Shown in pieces: positions 28,540 to 40,993 of a DNA stretch of 64,000 nucleotides; the first letter of the stretch is position 1; each line of letters starts with the position of its first letter. Position numbers and translations under genes: made by a program. The stretch is from assembly GCA_023846275.1 (NCBI GenBank), contig CM043865.1, positions 35,540,412 through 35,604,411 on the forward strand. The letters are read 5' to 3'. Source of the stretch: Vanilla planifolia (taxonomy: Eukaryota; Streptophyta; Magnoliopsida; Asparagales; Orchidaceae). The notes beneath the pieces were generated by a model. The model saw nothing but the letters and a program-made list of their open reading frames with translations. It made no database searches and had not been told where the DNA came from.

Positions 28540-28904
28540 ATACTACATATAAAAGAAATGCTATTTATTTTAAGTGTAAAAATTTAGATAAATGCTATTA
28601 AATAGAATTTAAGATCATGAAAAATAGGTCTTAAGTTTATGATGGGAGGATGAAAAAACCATAATTACACAACATTTTTTCTTGTAAAAAAACCAAAAAA
28701 AATGCAAAAGGGTTTTATTTTCATCCTTCCTTACTTATAAGATTTAAAGTGCTTCGCTATGTATGTATACTTTGATTTATCTTAATAATTATATTATTTT
28801 ATGTATTATCAAATAATAATGTCAAATGACGCATGATAATGATAATCAACATAAGGCTTGTAGAATTGAATAAGCATTTATTTTGAGATATGAGAAAACA
28901 ATAT

Positions 28905-28998
28905 GTGGTAACATTAAAAGGTATGACAATTAGGAAAAATGGGAAGCACAATATGTTTGGCTAGAGTGGAGTGGTAACATTAAAAGGTATGACAATTA
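28905..28998. repeat. Perfect 28-bp direct repeat, 66-bp period
   Basis: A 28-base word beginning gtggtaacattaaaaggtat and ending gacaatta occurs at 28905-28932 and 28971-28998 without mismatch. The 38 bases between do not repeat. Perfect identity in otherwise diverged DNA implies a fairly recent duplication, or the footprint of an insertion. The intervening DNA shows no poly(A) tail or inverted ends. Confidence 0.85.
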
Positions 28999-29448
28999 TG
29001 TAATTTTTTAAAATTTAAAGAAAAATGATAAAAAAACACTTTTTTGAACATTTTATAAAGGTAACTTACATTTTTAAATGAATTGTAAGGAGCTATGGAC
29101 TAACCTAACTAGGCCCAGTAGGATTTGGCTCAAGCTCAACCTTATTACTTGCTCCCTTCTCAAGCTCTTGAGTTTGAAAATCTTGAATGGGTATCAATCT
29201 TGGCTTGCTTAGTTAAATTATATTGAACTAGAGTTTGAATTCTTGAAACCTTGTGATTTTGTAGTCTATTAATTAAAGAAACAAGTCAGGCCTATCATTT
29301 TTCTAATTACTCAAACAATTTTCAATAAGTGTTTGTATGAAGTTAATTAAGTCTTAAATATTTTTTTTGAGATTCAAAGTAAATCTTAAGTGAAGATAAA
29401 ATAAATATAATATGTCACAATTTAATTAAGAACATATCTATTATCATA

Positions 29449-29473
29449 TGTGTGTGTGTGTGTGTGTGTGTGT
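29449..29473. repeat. (TG)n microsatellite
   Basis: An uninterrupted TG run of about 12 units lies within AT-rich DNA. Confidence 0.95.
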
Positions 29474-31139
29474 CTTAAAAATATAACTTCAATTTTTTGT
29501 ACATTATATATGCATGTTTGAAAAACAAAACTTCAATTTTATATCAAACATTAATCAACTATATCTATTATCTATCAATAACATTGTTTACGACAAAGGT
29601 TAAGTCAAATACTAAAATATTCTTAAGCTTATTCATTATTAACAACTAAAGTGGGCATTTATAAAGCGCTTAAGTTCATTTATTCGTTAGATTAACCAAA
29701 AATTATGATACTTTTCAAGCCAATCTTCACTAGAAATGTGTACATGTTTTATGGAGCACATGTAAAATACAAACTCTCCTTAGAGTGAACCATTATTGCA
29801 AATTTATCATATAACATTAATATGAATAAAAAATGTTCTATCCCAACACTTGAGTCCTTTGGCTATGCAAGTGGTCATCTCTAAACGAACAAAATGCTCG
29901 AATGAAAATGTCAAAATAAAAGATCATATATTTCAACATATTACATGCAACTTTTTATCTCCAACACCAATACCAAGACTATGACTCAAGGGACTAAAAA
30001 AAAGCTTTCAGCTATTGCAATCTTTGTCGTGCATTTTCTTTATTGTAAGATAGTTCAAGCATGTTAAGAGTATATCAAAGTTTTTAGCTCTATAAATGTT
30101 TTTTAAGATCTAATTATCTTCTCAACTAATATGTGAAATCTTTTTCTTATCCTACCTTTGAATTCTATTTTATATATAATAATAATTTTAACAATACGTT
30201 ATGACATTTTGGAATTTAGTTCAAAGTCTTTAAAACTATACTAAATATTATAATCATTTGCTCTAATAAAACTACTCCATAATTATGTTCTTATGGAGAT
30301 GATTTTGTGATCTTTTTTATGAGATTCAACTCATCTAATACAAAACTTTTCAAAGAACGAACAACTTTACATTAACTACACGCTTCTTTTCTTGAATAGT
30401 CAAACTCTTCGTTGAAGTTATTGTCTGTATGTATCCTTTTCTTAATATTATCATTGATACAAATAATACAATTTATGACCAATATTAAGTCCAACAACAA
30501 GATATTCTTAAGCATATTGATCATTAGCAATCAAATTGGAATCTAGAAAGCGTTTGACTTAGCACAAAGGAATACTTGTCAAGTCGACCTTGACCACATA
30601 TGATTATTGGCCTATGGCTTATGCCTAACATGTAGAAAGCAAACCTTCTTTAAAATTATGCATCTTTCTCATATAATATTTGAGATAATAACCCTTGTGG
30701 TTAGATGGAAGATGAGACGTAGCTTTCAAGGTTTTGGAAGTTGGATGAGTCTTAAAACCAAAACAGCTCGTATGGTACACTGTTTGAAAAATAGTTTCTA
30801 AAAAGATGACTTTTTGAAATCACAATTAATGTGAATAAAAATATTTAAAATAAGATTTTTTTTTTCTTTTCATAAGCTTATTAATAAAAGTAAACTTTAC
30901 TTTCTACCTTTTAATTATTTTTAAAAATTACTTTATTCCCATCTGACAATACCTTCTAGCGTGACATATTCCAATGTCAGCAGTAACTATATTTCAACTA
31001 CAAAAACTGAAATCGATCATTTTTTATATTAAATATTTAAATATATATATTTATATTTTTTTAATAAGATGCTTCAATGAAGGCATGTGACACTCCAATT
31101 GTTGCTGCTTTGTAATAAACAAAGTTTGAGAGAAGGTAA

Positions 31140-31376
31140 TGATTAGGTCGACACCGCATGCATGAGCGAGATCTGTTCCAAGACTTGCGCAGCAAACATT
31201 GGCACGTTACGCGACTACGTGATCAAGTGCAATGCGTGAAGCACACGCAGATGGTTGTCGATGATCCCTCAATCAGCGGCGATTATTTTCCTAATCTTAT
31301 GGCAAATGCTGACGAGGATCCGGCCACCTGCTTCACCTTCGTTGCGTCGTTTGGCTTTGAAAAACTTAATTAGGTA
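31140..31376 (+). other. GC-rich island with an unrecognised 71-codon reading frame
   Basis: A sharply bounded patch of about 235 bases near 50 percent G+C sits in DNA near 25 percent. A frame at 31158-31373 on the plus strand encodes 71 residues, starting MHERDLFQDL and ending FGFEKLN. A second frame starting at 31162 encodes MSEICSKTCAANIG and stops after about 25 codons. I recognise neither. There is no clear promoter or splice pattern. It may be a captured gene fragment, an exon of an unrecognised gene, or a remnant of a gene promoter. Composition and edges suggest it is younger than its surroundings. Confidence 0.3.
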
Positions 31377-32936
31377 AAGAATACAAAAGGAGTTGCTTGT
31401 ATCTTAAAGTAAGGCATGTCAATCTGTCCAACGGAAATAGATAATTTGTTGTTGGAAATATGTCATATATTTATTAATCTAAAAAAATGGTACATTAATT
31501 GTGATTATTGATATGAAAGTCATTTTGCTGATAAAAGACTATGATGTGAATGATTCGTGCGTGACAAATTGATATACTGACTCTTAGAGTTGGTATTAAT
31601 AAAGAAGCACAAACATCGTGAAACTTTGAAAAAATATGTCTAGTCTTAAAGGAGAATTGAACAAGAATCTCAATTAAATTAGACTTAGGTACAATTTTTG
31701 CACTTTAAATATCATATATTATGGGTTATCAAATGGTATATTTGAAAATATTATGTATTTAGATATTATATATAATATTTGGTATGACTTACAAAATATC
31801 TACAAAAATAGAAAAAATACTTACAACTCTGACCATGTTATGAAATTTGTCATAGATTGTGTTCCTACAAATTCATGTGTTATGGATGAGGTCGAAGAAT
31901 CCAAAAGAAATGGTGAAAAAATAAATATTGAGATATGTTATCATTCATATAAGGAAATAGAATATTTTTGCCTCTAATATCTTATATTGTAGATTGAGAG
32001 AAAATTCACAAAGAACAAGAAAAAGAAATTGAGGAAAGTGACGCGTAATGATTCAGTTCCATCATCACCACCTTAAAAAAAGAATAAAAATGGAGTAGTT
32101 TATCTCATGGCACGTCAACATGACAACCCATTCAAGAGTGAGCAAGATGAGGAAACAAAACCCTACCATGAAGAGTTAGAAAATAATTTTCTTAAATTAG
32201 TTCATGTTTTTGAATATCTTGTATTGACACATAAATGTTCAAAAAAATTATTTAAAAAAGTCATATTTTTAAAGATTATAAAATTAGAACTAATGTCAAT
32301 TCTAGATATCTTATTTATGCATGAGTTGCAAAGAATAAAAATGTTTCTAGAAATGATGCTTCACTCAATTATGGATTAACTAGAACTACATTTGTTTAAG
32401 CATATAAACTTAAATCTTAAATTGATTATACATGTAAGCATGCTTCTTAGAAAGGGGAAGGTGGGAGAGAAATTCTTTGAAAGCATGTTATTTAAATTAA
32501 AATCTTAAGCATGTATTTTACTTGATGATAATGATAATTTTAATTTTTCATATGCATCGATTTAGGGGGAGTTGTGCAATTGAACAACTAGAAGCTTTTA
32601 CTTATTTGATTTATTCTTGAACAAGTGAGAAGCTATTCAATTAGCTTTTAAAGATTATTATGAATCCTTGGTCCTGTATTATTCATATTTATAATAAATA
32701 TATAATTGTATGCATCCCTTGTTTGCTTATTTTTAATTTTAATTTATCTTTTGATGTATGGCAAAAAGAAGGAGAGTGAAGTGATAAATAAAAAATATTC
32801 ATACCATCTTTATGTTTTATCTATTATATGTATAAATTATATATATTGAGAGCTAGTATTTATATGCTTATATGATTTAATATCTTTTTATATCTATATT
32901 TGTTCCATAGTTTTGCATCATCAAAAGGAAAAAATT

Positions 32937-33725
32937 ATTATATCATTTGGTCATTGTATCACTTGTTTGATGATGATAAAATTATTAGTTTGTATTTATT
33001 AATATTTTTCTTAAGTACTAATATTGAACATCCCTCTTAAAGATAATTAAGTTAATAATGTGAAGAGCTTGATCATTTTAACAGAGGTATTTGAGTGTTA
33101 ATCATAATTGGCATCAGAAAAAACATAAGCTCAAGAAACACAAGAAAAAGATATTTATTGATTTTTTTATTTTGGTAATTAGAATATCAAAATATATAAC
33201 AATCTACTTGAGATACTGATGATTTTTTAAGGCATATATTTCATCATATTTAAAATATATTATCTATCTTAGATCATTAAATTCATAATAAATTATATCA
33301 TAAGTTAAAATTAAATCAAGTTAAATTTAAAAAAGATTGAATTGAGTGAGGTTTATATTAACTGAACTAATTATCATTATATAATGAATCCATTATACAT
33401 AGGATCAATAAATATTTGGAGCATAAAGGATTGGTTTATATTGGTTGAATTAATTATCCTTATATAATAAATCCATTGTATAGTATGATCTGTTAATAAT
33501 TGGATTGGATGGAACATCAACTAAGGGCAATCTTGGGTAATATGATTCTTTTATACTTCTTATACTTGTACGATACCATTAATGTATAATATAATAATCA
33601 TTTATCCAAGAGTTCTAATTTGAGGTTTAGTATTATCATAGTTTTTATAATAAGATAACACATTTCATGCTTATATAATACATGCATTAGGAGAATAGCA
33701 TAAGGGGTTAGACTGAGCGATTAAA
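32937..33725 (+). repeat. LTR-like copy 1 of the fossil copia-like element
   Basis: This block follows the decayed purine tract and contains, in order, words shared with copy 2 at an offset of about 950 bases: gtgaagagcttga, gttaatcataattggca, caagaaacacaagaa, ttggtaattagaa, acttgagatact, tattatctatctta, gatcaataaatatttgga, atatgattcttttatacttc. Alignment is by eye. Confidence 0.55.
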
Positions 33726-33949
33726 TAAACTAGAATGTATTGTATTATTATAAATATTGTCTCCATATTATACAAGTATGTCACCATATGAGAAGTTGAT
33801 AATAATAGTATAATTAAAGACAATCATTATAGTCGAACTATTTATTTACCTTTTTAGTGAGAATTTAAGAGTTAGGTTTTGAACATACTATTTTTTTTGT
33901 CATAAAGGATGATATAAGTGCCATATGATACCATCTTATTTGTGAGCTT

Positions 33950-34690
33950 AGTTGTCAGGCTTAATATTGATTTCAAATCATACATCTAAAGAGCAATTTA
34001 AGTCAATCATGTGAAGAACTTGAGCAAATGACTCAAGGAGTTTAATAAAAATGTTTGAAAGTTAATCATAACTAGCACTAGAATAAACGCAAATTTCAAC
34101 AACACGAGAAGAAGAGCTTTATTGAGTCTCCATATTTTAGTAATTAGAACGTCAAAAACAATAATTATTTACTTGAGATACTTATGATTTTCTTAAAGCA
34201 TGTATTTTATCTTATTTAACATATATTATCTATCTTAAATTATTATATTAATAGCAAATTATATTTGTGTTAATGTTAAATTAAGTTGAATTTAAAATGA
34301 TATTGAATTGAATGTGATTTGTATTAATTAAACTAATTATTCTTATACTTTACAATATGATCAATAAATGTTTAGATTTTACAAAACATAAGTTTATATT
34401 AGCTGAACTAATCATCATTGTATAATAAACTTATTGTATATTATGACTAGTTAATAGTTGGATTTTATAGAATGTTAATCAAAGGCGATCTTGAGTAATA
34501 TGATTGTTTTATACTTCTTATATTAATACAATACCATTATCATATAATATGTTAATCATTTATTCAAAAGGTTTGATTTAAAGTTTAATATTCTTGAAGT
34601 TTTTATAATATGATATTATCCTTGGTATTAGTATGACACATTCATTAAGAGAATTAGACAGTAGATCAGACTAAATGATTGAGAGATTTT
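33950..34690 (+). repeat. LTR-like copy 2 of the fossil copia-like element
   Basis: This block repeats the word order of copy 1: gtgaagaacttgag, gttaatcataactagca, caacacgagaagaa, ttagtaattagaa, acttgagatact, tattatctatctta, gatcaataaatgttta, atatgattgttttatacttc. Copies in tandem can arise from unequal exchange between elements or from a nested insertion; which occurred here cannot be decided. The text downstream (34790-34960) may be the remaining end of the same LTR. Confidence 0.55.
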
Positions 34691-35068
34691 TAGATCCATT
34701 TGAAGCATTCTTAGAAGTATATAATGACATCTAAATATGATAAAATATACTAATTCTTATTTGGAAAATCTATTATGAAGAAGTTTGATTACATTCATCA
34801 TTTATTAGAAGAGCAAAAACAACATCATGGTGTTAAATTTAGAGCACTCATTGTAGCATTCTTTTTATCCTTGTGTTAAGTTAAACTTTATTATTTTAAG
34901 TTATATCTATTACATTCTCACTTGTATGAACATTAAGTATTATTGTATATCTTATTTTGATTTAAGTAGTGTATCTCTTGATTAATTATTTATTAGTTAT
35001 AAGAATTATTGTATTTAAATTTTTGCTTAGTTTGTTTGTCTTATTGTTGTTAATTATTCTTTTATTGG

Positions 35069-35270
35069 TTTTTATTAAGTTATAATTTTAGTAATTTATT
35101 AAGCTAGTATTTTAACTTTTATTAAATTAGTTGTAGGCTTTTATTAAGTAATTATATATGCTTTTATTAAGTCGATATTATAAGATTTCATCAAGTCAAT
35201 ATTATAAGTTTTTATTGAGCAATTTTATATATTTTTATTAAGTCTATGCTATCGGCTTTGATTAATTCAA
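35069..35270. repeat. Short tandem repeat, about 24-bp unit around cttttattaagt
   Basis: The word cttttattaagt or a near form recurs at about 35070, 35095, 35117, 35138, 35160, 35186, 35208, 35231 and 35256, with 21-26 base spacing. The spacer often reads cgatattataag or similar. It lies at the tail of the fossil copia-like element and may be part of its LTR. Confidence 0.7.
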
Positions 35271-35399
35271 TATTTTTAGTGGGTTGAATCATTTAGCTAG
35301 GGTGGATGTAGCTTCAAGTTTGGATTGAATCACACGAAATTTTTAATGTACATTTTACTAGTCTTTTGTTACTAACAAGATTAAAAAAAGGAAATGTTT

Positions 35400-38300
35400 T
35401 GTTGCTACATATTACTAAATAATTTGAGTTGATTTGAAACTTATTTAGGTTTGTCAATTATATAATTTAAGCTCCCTTATGGACATTGTGCCTTCAAAAT
35501 TTACAATACCTAAAACCCAAGAGTTTTATAATTATCTTCACTTTGAACTATATTATACAAATAAGATATGTTTATCGTACTTATATGAAGTACGTAAACC
35601 CAAGAGTATTCAAACCAAGTCTTTGAATTAAACTTGATCATATAATATGATGTATTGCATTGTAATTTTATAATAGATTTTAAGTATGCCAAATAAGCTA
35701 ATTGGAAAATTTGATCACCCAAGTGATTAGTTCTTTCTCTGTGTTGCTCTAATATGATTTTTGAATCATTCAAGTACAAACATAACCAATAAAGTATAAT
35801 GACTAATTAATCTTAATGAAAACATAATTCTAGTAATTAAGAGCTTCCTAAAATAATATTTATCCTACTAGGGAGCATAAAAGAGATAAAAAAAAGGTAC
35901 TTGAGAAAAGAATAATGCAAATTGTTGGATCATTCTAAGTGTATACCAAGTTTCAAAAAGAGTTAAACTGTAATATTTTTGTTTGTGCTTTGCATCATAG
36001 AATAAGAAGTTGTTTTCATCTTGTTGTTTTAGTTTATATCTTCACCATTTCTTTGTACACATTTTGATGGTTGTAACATCATAAAAGTGAGGGTCATTTA
36101 TTTTAAGAAAATATATAATATTAAAAATAATTAATGATCTTAAGGAAGGAGAAGTTATGACATTTTGATTTTGATTTGAGAATTTTTATAAATTTTTAAA
36201 ATTTTTTTAGGCCGTTTTTTAAGATTTTAAGGTATTATATAATACAATCTTATTGGATATTACAATACAATCAAGCGAGAGAACTAATTGAGATATAATG
36301 TAAAATCGTCATACAAGTATAACAATAAAATGGTATAAGTACGATATAGTGTAGTCAGTGCATTAAGGTTATGGGATGGATGAGCTTAACAGGCTAAGAA
36401 AAAATTTTATCATCTAATATGGTAGAAGGATATCATACTATATGATCAAGTAAAAAAGAAATAATAAAATTGAGAGAAATATGAATGACAGAAAAGTTGA
36501 CTAAGGACCATATAATGACAACTAGTCCATCATATGAAGTCATTAATGCATAAGAACCAAAGGTAATTAAATGTAATTAATATTATATAATATAAAAAAA
36601 TAACATGCAAGTATAATCAAATGAAGTAGAAGTAAATCATGCATGCATGACTATTATATTTTATCAATATGACTAGTTTGAATATGAGCAAATAATAACG
36701 GATTTAACTAAATATATAATAGAAAGTTTTGTATTGTATAAGTATGATATAAAGAATTGAGAATATTTAAGATTTTAAAATGGTGAAAGATTGCTTGAAC
36801 TATCATAGAAAGAGTTTAATCAAATAAAAATAGTTAGAATTAAGTAGAAATAAAGTCAAAGAGATGCAGATTGAATGAACACAACTATTAGAGGAAGATA
36901 AACGGATTGAAAATGTAAAGAGATTGTTCTAATATAAAAAGAAGTGAGGTTTAACTTTGGAAGAGTTCTTTGAGATAAAATATATGTAGTTAGTTTTAGG
37001 TACATGCATTAGAGTAAAGGAAAGATAGAAATGAAGTACTTTTAAGCATTAAAAAGGATCTAAAAGGAGTTAGGTGCAAAATTAAGAGAAATCAAGACTA
37101 TTATAGCAATCACGAATTAAAGTAAAGATTTAAGTCTTAGTGAGATCACTAAGTAGTTTGAAAGATAAGTATAATTTGTACATGATATATCTGATTTAAT
37201 ATATAATGCTAGGTTAGAGGCTTAAATTAAAGAGTAAAAATATTATATTTGGAGATGCTTTCTAATCTTGATTTGTAATGACGTGTTATCAATTAGAAGA
37301 AGCATGAGTAGAAAAATCTTATTCTTAATATATATGTTTAATATAATATGTATTATAAAATAAAAGTCTTTTTAATATGATAATACCAAGTTGAAAATGC
37401 ATAAGCAAAACTTATACATCATGTATATGATTTGATGTAATATGTCATATTTGGTTAAAGACTTAAATTGATATGCAAAAAATGTTATATAGGAGATGCT
37501 TGCCATTATATATTATAATCACATATTATTATACTTGCTTTATCACATGTTTTGATTTGAGCATGATTATATTATTTTACTTATATACTAAATATATATC
37601 ATATCATTTGTATTAAAAAAAAATCAATGTTTAACAAATAATGATGTATGTGAATTGAAAAAAAATAACAAGAAGATGCAAAATGTGTAACGAATGAAAA
37701 TTATGCCAAGTAATAAGATTGGAGCATCGATGATTATTTCCAAGACAAACTTGTTATTCATTAATAAATTATCTTATGAAGTGTTTTACTATCAAAATTA
37801 AAATGGCTCTAAAAGTGTTAACAATAAGAAAATTTCTTAAACAAATTAATTTTTAAATAAATCCAAGAAAAGAAAGATAATTATCTCTTATTATTTTCAC
37901 ATTATTGATCTTATAGACTATGCATGTAATTATCCAAAAATTGTTTATTTTACATCATATTATAAGCTTTTGTCACAGAGTATTGATTGGCTCAATCTAT
38001 TTTTGATCTGATACTTTCAGGTCAAAAGACGACACAAATGGGACTAAAGAGGAGTAATGAAGACAAGATAATAATATCTTTACCTAAAAGATGTTTTACT
38101 ATTTCCTTTAGTTTTATAACAATTGTTATATTTAATCTTTCCTTTTTGTAAAAATGATAGTTATATAATAAAATTTTTATCATTATATTGGTTTAGACTT
38201 TACGTGACTCAAATAATGTATGAAAAAGAGAAAAATATAATGATATTTTTATTTAAATGTTGAATTCTCCTTATAAAAATGGGATCTTCAATGCAAAAGT

Positions 38301-40400
38301 TTTTTTGAAATTGATTTAATTGAAAAAGTTTTTTACTTCAATTTACTCCTGTTATATGTTTACCTTAAAGAAAAGAAGATTTTTATGTTTTCAAGATTAG
38401 AAAAAGGGTAAAGAATTTGATGATGTGGCATCATAATTTAGGGAGAGCCAGGTGAGCATCGCTTGATGTAAGGTGAAATTGTTAAGACCTATCTTTAGCT
38501 TATAGTCAATAGAAAAATATTTTAGTTTAAGTAATAAATCCATACAAGAATTTATCCAATAGACTATATGTTTAGAATTAGAAAATCTTAAGATCACTAG
38601 ATAAGTAAAAGTTTTTCCAAAACCTAAGAACTTGTACAAATTCTTTAACACAAGAGATTTTAACATATAAAAGAGAGAAAATTTAACTATCTATAGTAAT
38701 TACGACTCAAGTCTATGGTGAAGTGACAAGATACACACAAATAGAATTCTTATATTGTAAGTAAAGAAAATCACACATTTACTTGCTCAAACAAGATGAT
38801 TAGACATAATGAGTAATCCCCTCTTACAAACTAGAAAATTAGACGTGATTTGGCACTCTTGTGGTTACCAGATAATAGGTCGAGATCTCTCATTTTGAGC
38901 ATATTATTCTTTTTTTCAAGGCAACTATGGAATCGCATCATTAGATAATAACTCACAACACGTCTTGTATCAAGTAAGCTTAGAAGCAACATTTTATTAA
39001 TTTATTTAAAATTTCACACCTTACAACAAAGCGAATATTCTTATTCATAAACATCAAGAGGTATAACAATAATTTACTAAGTTTAGGAAGATGATAGGAT
39101 GCTTATGAATATTAAAGGTAACATTTTGAAATTTTAAAAATCATTTAAAATTTTTGAAAGTCATCACAATTTTTTTAAAAAAAATTATACTTTAAATGCT
39201 ATAAAACAGTGTCTTAAAAAATTTAAAAATTAAAACAATAAGCAATTTTCAAACAAATTGTAAGTCTTGAGTCCCTGTGTAGTCAACAATGAGGTGGTGC
39301 ACAGAACAATCGAGATGGTGTGGGAGAGGCGTGGCAACCCCTCAGATTTATTTTGTAAGTCGATGCAGATCGATCAGATTTATACGAACCTACGAGGATC
39401 AAATGGATCTGTGGTAGTCAGAGTGGGTTGACCTACTGAATTGGCCATGTGGGCTACACAACAGTGATAATGATAATGACTATGGTGGCGATAGAAATAA
39501 CCCAAAAAAGATTAATTATAAGTCAAAATGGATTAAAATTTTTTTGGTCTAACATATGAGTGAAGAACATAATTATTTGCTCTAACAAGATCTTTATTTT
39601 TATAAAGCCCTAGCTGGTAATGAACTTGTTATTCTATTTATAACCTAGCATAATTTGGTATACAAAGGATTTTTTGGGTGCTCAGATAAGTGTAGAATTG
39701 CACAATAAGGCTTATGCATGGATAGTTATGTGATTATGTGCATAAAGGATCACAATTATTCATATGTGTAAGGGAGGGTGCAAAAAAGCATTGCATGAGT
39801 ATAAGTGAAATGTGGGTGAGAGGGGATCGCTTGGGCAATGCACATATGGATGAGCATAGGTCATTGGAACAATGAGTGTGCAATTGTAGATGGGCATGGG
39901 TCTTATGTAGATGTCGAGTGAGTAGATATGCACACAAACATTAATCTAGTTGAGTGATTGCGCTGGTACAAAATGTTATAATGTCAAGAAAGAAGGGGAG
40001 AGAAATTAGTTAACAAAAACAAAGAGAAGAAAAATAAGAGATATGTGAATCCCAAAATTAGGTATGAAGTAAAGAAAAGAAGGAGAAGAAAAAATTAAAA
40101 GATAAATATTCATTTATCAAAATTTACCTAAAAAATAAGGTACTAAACTTTTCCACTTAAGTCATCAAGAATTAAATAGAAATAATTTAAAACAAATCTA
40201 AAAAAAATCTTTTCATTTCAAATTTTAAATCATTTATATAAATTCACAAATTAAAACCAATACTTAATTTCATAAAATAATCATCTACTAATACATATTT
40301 TAATTAAAAAAAGTTTTTATATTTGTGATTTAAACTTCACTTAATGTTTATATATTTAATTTTTTATAATCAATTCAATAATATTTTTTTCTTTTATTAG
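35400..40400. other. AT-rich intergenic DNA, no gene seen
   Basis: No gene was recognised. The 36180-36600 stretch resembles the repeat words at 27.3-27.8 kb. Less AT-rich patches at 39270-39480 and 39690-39960 carry only short frames without resemblance to known proteins, and neither has splice signals that join to a plausible neighbour. Confidence 0.6.
37181..37600. repeat. Diverged tandem duplication, period about 240 bp
   Basis: The block from 37181 (catgatatatctgatttaa, then gaggcttaaattaa and ggagatgctt) is matched from about 37420 (catgtatatgatttgatgta, then agacttaaattga and ggagatgctt). Divergence is high, so the duplication is old. Confidence 0.6.
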
Positions 40401-40500
40401 ATCCATAAACCGGCACGTGATGGTCTACTCGGCTCGTGCATGCCTGCTCGTGCCACCGTCGGTGATTCCCCGTTCACCGGTGGATATTTACACGGAATCC
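40401..40500. other. GC-rich patch about 500 bp upstream of the pectate lyase
   Basis: About 100 bases rich in G+C contain ggcacgtgat (a CACGTG G-box at 40415-40420), three gctcgtg/ctcgtgc words and the pair caccgtcggtg and caccggtgg. No frame of note crosses it. It may be a distal promoter element of the pectate lyase gene; this is inferred from position and composition only. Confidence 0.3.
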
Positions 40501-40810
40501 ATTAGTGACAATGCAGCAGTCATGGTGGCTACTTTTTCCTTATTGAAAAGAAAAGAACCTTAATTTATCAAAAACAATCGCTTCGGACACAATAATTACA
40601 AAAATACCACAGTGGCGAACCATTCTGTAGTTTCATGATGTACAGTAGTTTATTTGCATAATAACAGGAGAATTTAACGTACCGTTGTCCAAAAGTGTTT
40701 AACGATATTTAGTTAAACAGAAAAGGTTAATAAACATCAAATAACTAAGAAAGTTGAATTAAGGCGGGAAAGAATTGTGATTAGTTAAAATGGGGCCCAC
40801 TGGAACATTC

Positions 40811-40817
40811 TATAAAT
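40811..40817 (+). promoter_or_regulatory. TATA box of the pectate lyase gene
   Basis: TATAAAT lies 183 bases before the ATG at 40994, in DNA that turns GC-rich just afterwards. It predicts a transcription start near 40840-40850 and a 5' leader of about 150 bases. Confidence 0.7.
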
Positions 40818-40993
40818 GAACACGGTTTTTTATAACTCGTCGGCGCCTCCCCTCGCAGAGAGCAGCGGGCAAGTGCACCTTTTTCCCTTCCCCTGTCTCC
40901 GTTCGTTGCCCTAACCCGCTTTTCTTTTCAACCGCTTTAAATTCTCCTCGGATTCGCTTCATAGCGGTCGCATACGAGAAGAACGTGGCTTCC

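Larger units (their letters stand above)
23044..31080. other. AT-rich intergenic DNA with degenerate dispersed repeats
   Basis: No gene was recognised. Between about 26.1 and 27.9 kb the sequence is built of recurring words such as agtgattgtattata, gatcgtacttgtatgacaag and catacaagtataaca. These reappear in looser form at 36.2-36.6 kb, for example the block at 27310-27390 against 36180-36290. This suggests an old dispersed repeat family with CpG sites decayed to TpG/CpA. No terminal repeats, tRNA-binding site or protein remnant could be fixed, so I do not assign a family. Confidence 0.5.
31750..35400 (+). mobile_element. Fossil Ty1/copia-like (SIRE/Maximus-type) element with LTR-like copies
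   Basis: This is a broken, old element with many breaks. At 32107-32379 a frame reads MARQHDNPFKSEQDEETKPY, then an ELENNFLKLVHVFEYL block, like the helical segment that follows the zinc-knuckle region in plant copia gag proteins. A purine-rich stretch near 32564-32573 and another near 32925-32940, each beside words such as gcatcatcaaaagg and tttgatgatgataaaa, look like a decayed polypurine tract at the start of a 3' LTR. From about 32937 two related LTR-like blocks follow in tandem. The family assignment rests on remembered layout and is moderate at best. Age: old, from roughly a fifth to a quarter mismatch between the two blocks by eye. Confidence 0.4.
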
